Shown: piece after piece, positions 63,175 through 64,000 of the stretch
Layout of the letters: every line of letters begins with the position of its first letter
Numbering within the stretch: position 1 is the first letter of the stretch
DNA from: Chitinophagaceae bacterium PMP191F
GTDB lineage: Bacteria > Bacteroidota > Bacteroidia > Chitinophagales > Chitinophagaceae
Direction: 5' to 3'
Length of the DNA stretch: 64,000 bases
Assembly: GCA_001302245.1 (NCBI GenBank)
Contig: LGYU01000002.1
Span: forward strand, 124,001 to 188,000
The notes under the pieces: generated by a model
What the model saw: only the letters and a program-made list of their open reading frames with translations
The model's database searches: none
What the model was told of the DNA's origin: nothing
Position numbers and translations under genes: made by a program

Positions 63175-63550
63175 AGGGGAAACGGGAATTAGCTACCGTG
63201 AGCAGTCTGCAGTCAATTTGAAAATTTGACAATGCGGGAGTTTGAAAATGCCCCTAAGATGGTTTGATGGTTATTTGTTAGAGAGCAGGCATGAAGCCGG
63301 AAGTCTGAGGTCTGAAAAAGCACATGAGGACAAGGTATCAGGAATTAGATGTTAGCAGCAAGCCCTTATCAACTTTTCAACTGTTTACTCTTTGAACCTA
63401 TCTTTGTGCCTCCGCATCTTTGTGGTTCAAAAAATCCGAACGTCATTGCGGTTTTGCGATACCTCACTCTCTTTGCGTGAAATAAACGATGAGTGGGGAG
63501 TCGCAACCAGGAATAGCAGTGATCTTCTCACGATTGACGATTTACGCTTC
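63175..63550. repeat. Dispersed degenerate intergenic repeat B, copy near cca
   Basis: 63309-63541 matches 23430-23652 in order and length. Includes the phrase ctttgtgcctccgcatcttt-gtggttcaa, a kind of text common in Bacteroidota and other genomes. No coding potential. Confidence 0.75.
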
Positions 63551-64000
63551 TCAAAATCTCCCCCCTGTTCCCAATGTATTCAGCAATTGTTCGTTCCGGA
63601 TGTCGCGGGCACATTTAAAATGCCCCAACGGGCAGGCTTTGCGGCCATGTAAACCACAGGGACGACAAGGTAATGCCTCTTCTACTTCTACAACAAAACT
63701 GATATCAGACAATGGTCCGAAACCAAAAGAAGGCAATGTGGAGCAATAGATCGCTGTAACAGATGCATTGACAGAAGATGCAAAATGCATCGGTGCTGAA
63801 TCATTTACATAGTTCATCTGCGCGTCTTTCATCAATGCGGCAGATTGCAGAAAACTCATCTTTCCACAGAGATTGATGACGGCATGTTGCGGGCACGCTG
63901 TACTGATACCATCACCCAATGCAGCATCACCAGGGCCACCCAGTATGTATACTGTTAACCCGGCAGGTAATGTATTTACAAAATCGATCCACTTATCCAG
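63551..64000 (-). CDS. Glycosyltransferase family 9 / heptosyltransferase-like protein (5' part outside the window)
   Basis: At least 150 codons are open to the right edge. The visible C-terminal half has the GT9 pattern: TVYILGGPGDAALGDG, NLCGKMSFLQSAALMKDAQM, YVNDSAPMHFASSVNASVTA with the conserved DSAPMH word, and IYCSTLPSFGFGPLS. The end is Cys-rich (CRPCGLHGRKACPLGHFKCA), as in heptosyltransferases of this phylum. The enzyme would transfer a heptose-like sugar to lipid A core or another glycan; the substrate cannot be read. The start is not visible. Confidence 0.88.
   Translation of the reverse strand: MDKWIDFVNTLPAGLTVYILGGPGDAALGDGISTACPQHAVINLCGKMSFLQSAALMKDAQMNYVNDSAPMHFASSVNASVTAIYCSTLPSFGFGPLSDISFVVEVEEALPCRPCGLHGRKACPLGHFKCARDIRNEQLLNTLGTGGRF

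Overview
This 64 kb window comes from a chromosome of a Bacteroidota bacterium, most probably of the family Chitinophagaceae. Three things point there: type IX secretion parts (a PorP/SprF-like protein, a protein with the gliding-motility C-terminal sorting domain, a T9SS plug protein), TAnnTTTG-type promoters in place of sigma-70 boxes, and lineage families such as DUF5362, TamL-like lipid-anchored Omp85 proteins and WbqC. No rRNA, tRNA, CRISPR array or transposase was found. One structured RNA, the SRP RNA, is clear.

Layout. 1-6 kb: a secreted esterase with tandem PKD-like modules (cut by the left edge) and a Tricorn-type S41 protease, both on the minus strand. 6-12.6 kb is the only accessory-looking stretch. 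It holds two clusters of a mosaic palindromic repeat, two tandem paralogous ~100-aa proteins of unknown function, a small XRE regulator flanked by two copies of a ~74-nt dyad element that could be an RNA, an AT-rich dyad-filled spacer, a fibronectin-III protein, and two AT-rich genes. 12.8-18.4 kb: T9SS-linked surface genes and WbqC, then a gene-poor gap with a probable gene remnant. 19-30 kb: housekeeping genes (pyrE, NUDIX, hotdog thioesterase, coaD, pyrB, pyrR, pruA, prfB with its programmed +1 frameshift) and small lipoproteins. 30-34.7 kb: a TonB-dependent receptor, a histidine kinase and a lipoprotein. 35-39 kb: an ATP-grasp / alpha-E / transglutaminase operon with a terminator-like hairpin in its leader. 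39-47 kb: transaldolase, SRP RNA, T9SS plug protein, LolC/E-like permease, SpoU methyltransferase, TamL-like protein, truB. 47-55.3 kb: a MoxR/DUF58/DUF4350/DUF4129/SpoIIM operon, a divergent RDD protein, and four tandem DUF5362 membrane proteins, the fourth frameshifted at a G5 tract. 55.4-64 kb: proS, a Tyr/Asn/Gly-rich lipoprotein, an outer-membrane transport-like protein, miaA, a pRiA4b ORF-3-like protein, cca, and the end of a heptosyltransferase-like gene.

The genes form small units: pyrimidine synthesis and its regulator (pyrE, pyrB, pyrR), RNA and translation functions (prfB, SRP RNA, SpoU, truB, proS, miaA, cca), and envelope biogenesis (T9SS, TamL, LolC/E-like). The spacers between housekeeping genes carry a degenerate dispersed repeat text. 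Several promoters sit only 4-9 nt from start codons, which predicts leaderless or near-leaderless mRNAs. No single strongly novel system stands out. The best candidates for new biology are the duplicated dyad element around the XRE gene, the leader hairpin of the ATP-grasp operon, and the DUF5362 array with its homopolymer frameshift.
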